Shown piece by piece: positions 14,993 to 15,349 of a stretch of 15,349 bases of DNA. Where the stretch lies: positions 1-15,349 of the forward strand of contig CAYFMP010000083.1 of NCBI GenBank assembly GCA_964344215.1, read 5' to 3'. A program made the position numbers and the translations under genes. The first letter of the stretch is position 1. Each line of letters begins with the position of its first letter. The DNA comes from CAYFMP01 sp964344215 (GTDB lineage Bacteria > Pseudomonadota > Alphaproteobacteria > Rhodospirillales > Casp-alpha2). The notes beneath the pieces are model-generated. The model worked only from the letters and a program-made list of their open reading frames with translations. It was not told the DNA's origin and ran no database searches.

Positions 14993-15256
14993 ATGGACAG
15001 GAAGAAGAAAGTCGAGATCTACAGCGCCGGCTGTTTGTTGTGCCAAGAGGCCATCAACGAAGCCTACCGGGTTTTAGGCGACACCTGCGAAATCACCGTA
15101 CTCGACACCCACGACCCGAAGGTCGCCGCCCGGGCGAAAGAGTTGGGCGTGAAGACCGTACCGGCAATCTTCGTCGAGGAGGATGTCGCCCAGAAGGCTG
15201 CGGCTCCCTCGGCCAACGTTGCCAAAGAGGCCAATCACGTCGGTAATGCAGCCTGA
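14993..15256 (+). CDS. Small thioredoxin/glutaredoxin-fold protein with CxxC
   Basis: The 87-residue protein has a beta strand (KKVEIYSAG) leading to C14-L-L-C17 at the start of a helix, then ITVLDTHDP, and KTVPAIFVEE, whose Thr-Val-Pro is the cis-proline segment of the thioredoxin fold. Length fits a small glutaredoxin-like or MTH895-type protein. There is no signal peptide, so it should be cytoplasmic and do thiol-disulfide exchange or bind a metal. The start at 14993 is preferred over ATG 14966 because a G-run (14981-14987) lies six to twelve bases upstream and the longer start has no ribosome site and adds residues not expected in the fold. It has its own promoter, so it is probably not part of the redox locus. 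Confidence 0.75.
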   Translation: MDRKKKVEIYSAGCLLCQEAINEAYRVLGDTCEITVLDTHDPKVAARAKELGVKTVPAIFVEEDVAQKAAAPSANVAKEANHVGNAA

Positions 15257-15349
15257 AAAGGTCCGCAATTTTTTCTTACTTGGGCAAAATCACAAATAAT
15301 ACCAGCCGACATTAACACTGACCTGTGTGGGCCCATTTTCGCATTCCGA

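Noticed and set aside
15254..15290. Weak AT hairpin with T-run after the CxxC mini-protein gene as terminator
   Set aside because: The possible stem is about five A-T pairs around a nine-base loop, too unstable to call an intrinsic terminator.

Overview
The window is GC-rich and the coding bias is that of a high-GC proteobacterium. MlaC, the family III CoA transferase, the enolase-superfamily enzyme and several c-type cytochromes would fit an alphaproteobacterium, perhaps near the Rhodospirillales. That placement is inference from gene style only; no rRNA or marker gene is present.

Layout. On the minus strand at the left edge are a partial Sel1-repeat protein and, upstream of it, a MlaC-type phospholipid-binding protein. 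A 303-base divergent intergenic region (968-1270) carries candidate promoters for both directions and short palindromes. From 1271 to 12372 seven plus-strand genes form one apparent redox locus: a periplasmic pentaheme cytochrome c; an outer-membrane beta-barrel protein; a membrane-anchored FAD/NAD(P)H/[2Fe-2S] reductase; a tetraheme cytochrome c554-like protein; a cytoplasmic fusion of two cyclic-nucleotide-binding-like domains with four [4Fe-4S] clusters; a small diheme-b-type membrane protein; and a membrane-anchored decaheme cytochrome with a cytoplasmic Cys-rich head. The last three genes are translationally coupled (ATGA and TGATG overlaps). A family III CoA transferase follows immediately, then a convergent mandelate racemase/muconate-lactonizing-type enzyme. 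After a 309-base gap with a good sigma-70 promoter comes a small CxxC thioredoxin-fold protein. The last 93 bases are AT-rich and hold nothing I can name.

How the genes may work together (inference). The locus encodes 19 CxxCH heme c sites, two probable b hemes, four [4Fe-4S] clusters, one [2Fe-2S] cluster and a flavin. It has parts for the cytoplasm (reductase domains, FeS/cNMP protein), the inner membrane (cytochrome b, decaheme anchor), the periplasm (tetra-, penta- and decaheme domains) and the outer membrane (barrel). This reads as a chain carrying electrons between the NAD(P)H or cytoplasmic FeS pool and the periplasm, possibly on across the outer membrane. No known catalytic site (NrfA CxxCK, a molybdopterin subunit, a copper oxidase) is present, so donor, acceptor and direction are unknown. 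The cNMP-domain/ferredoxin fusion beside a non-NrfD cytochrome b and a Cys-rich decaheme protein is the most likely undescribed system here.
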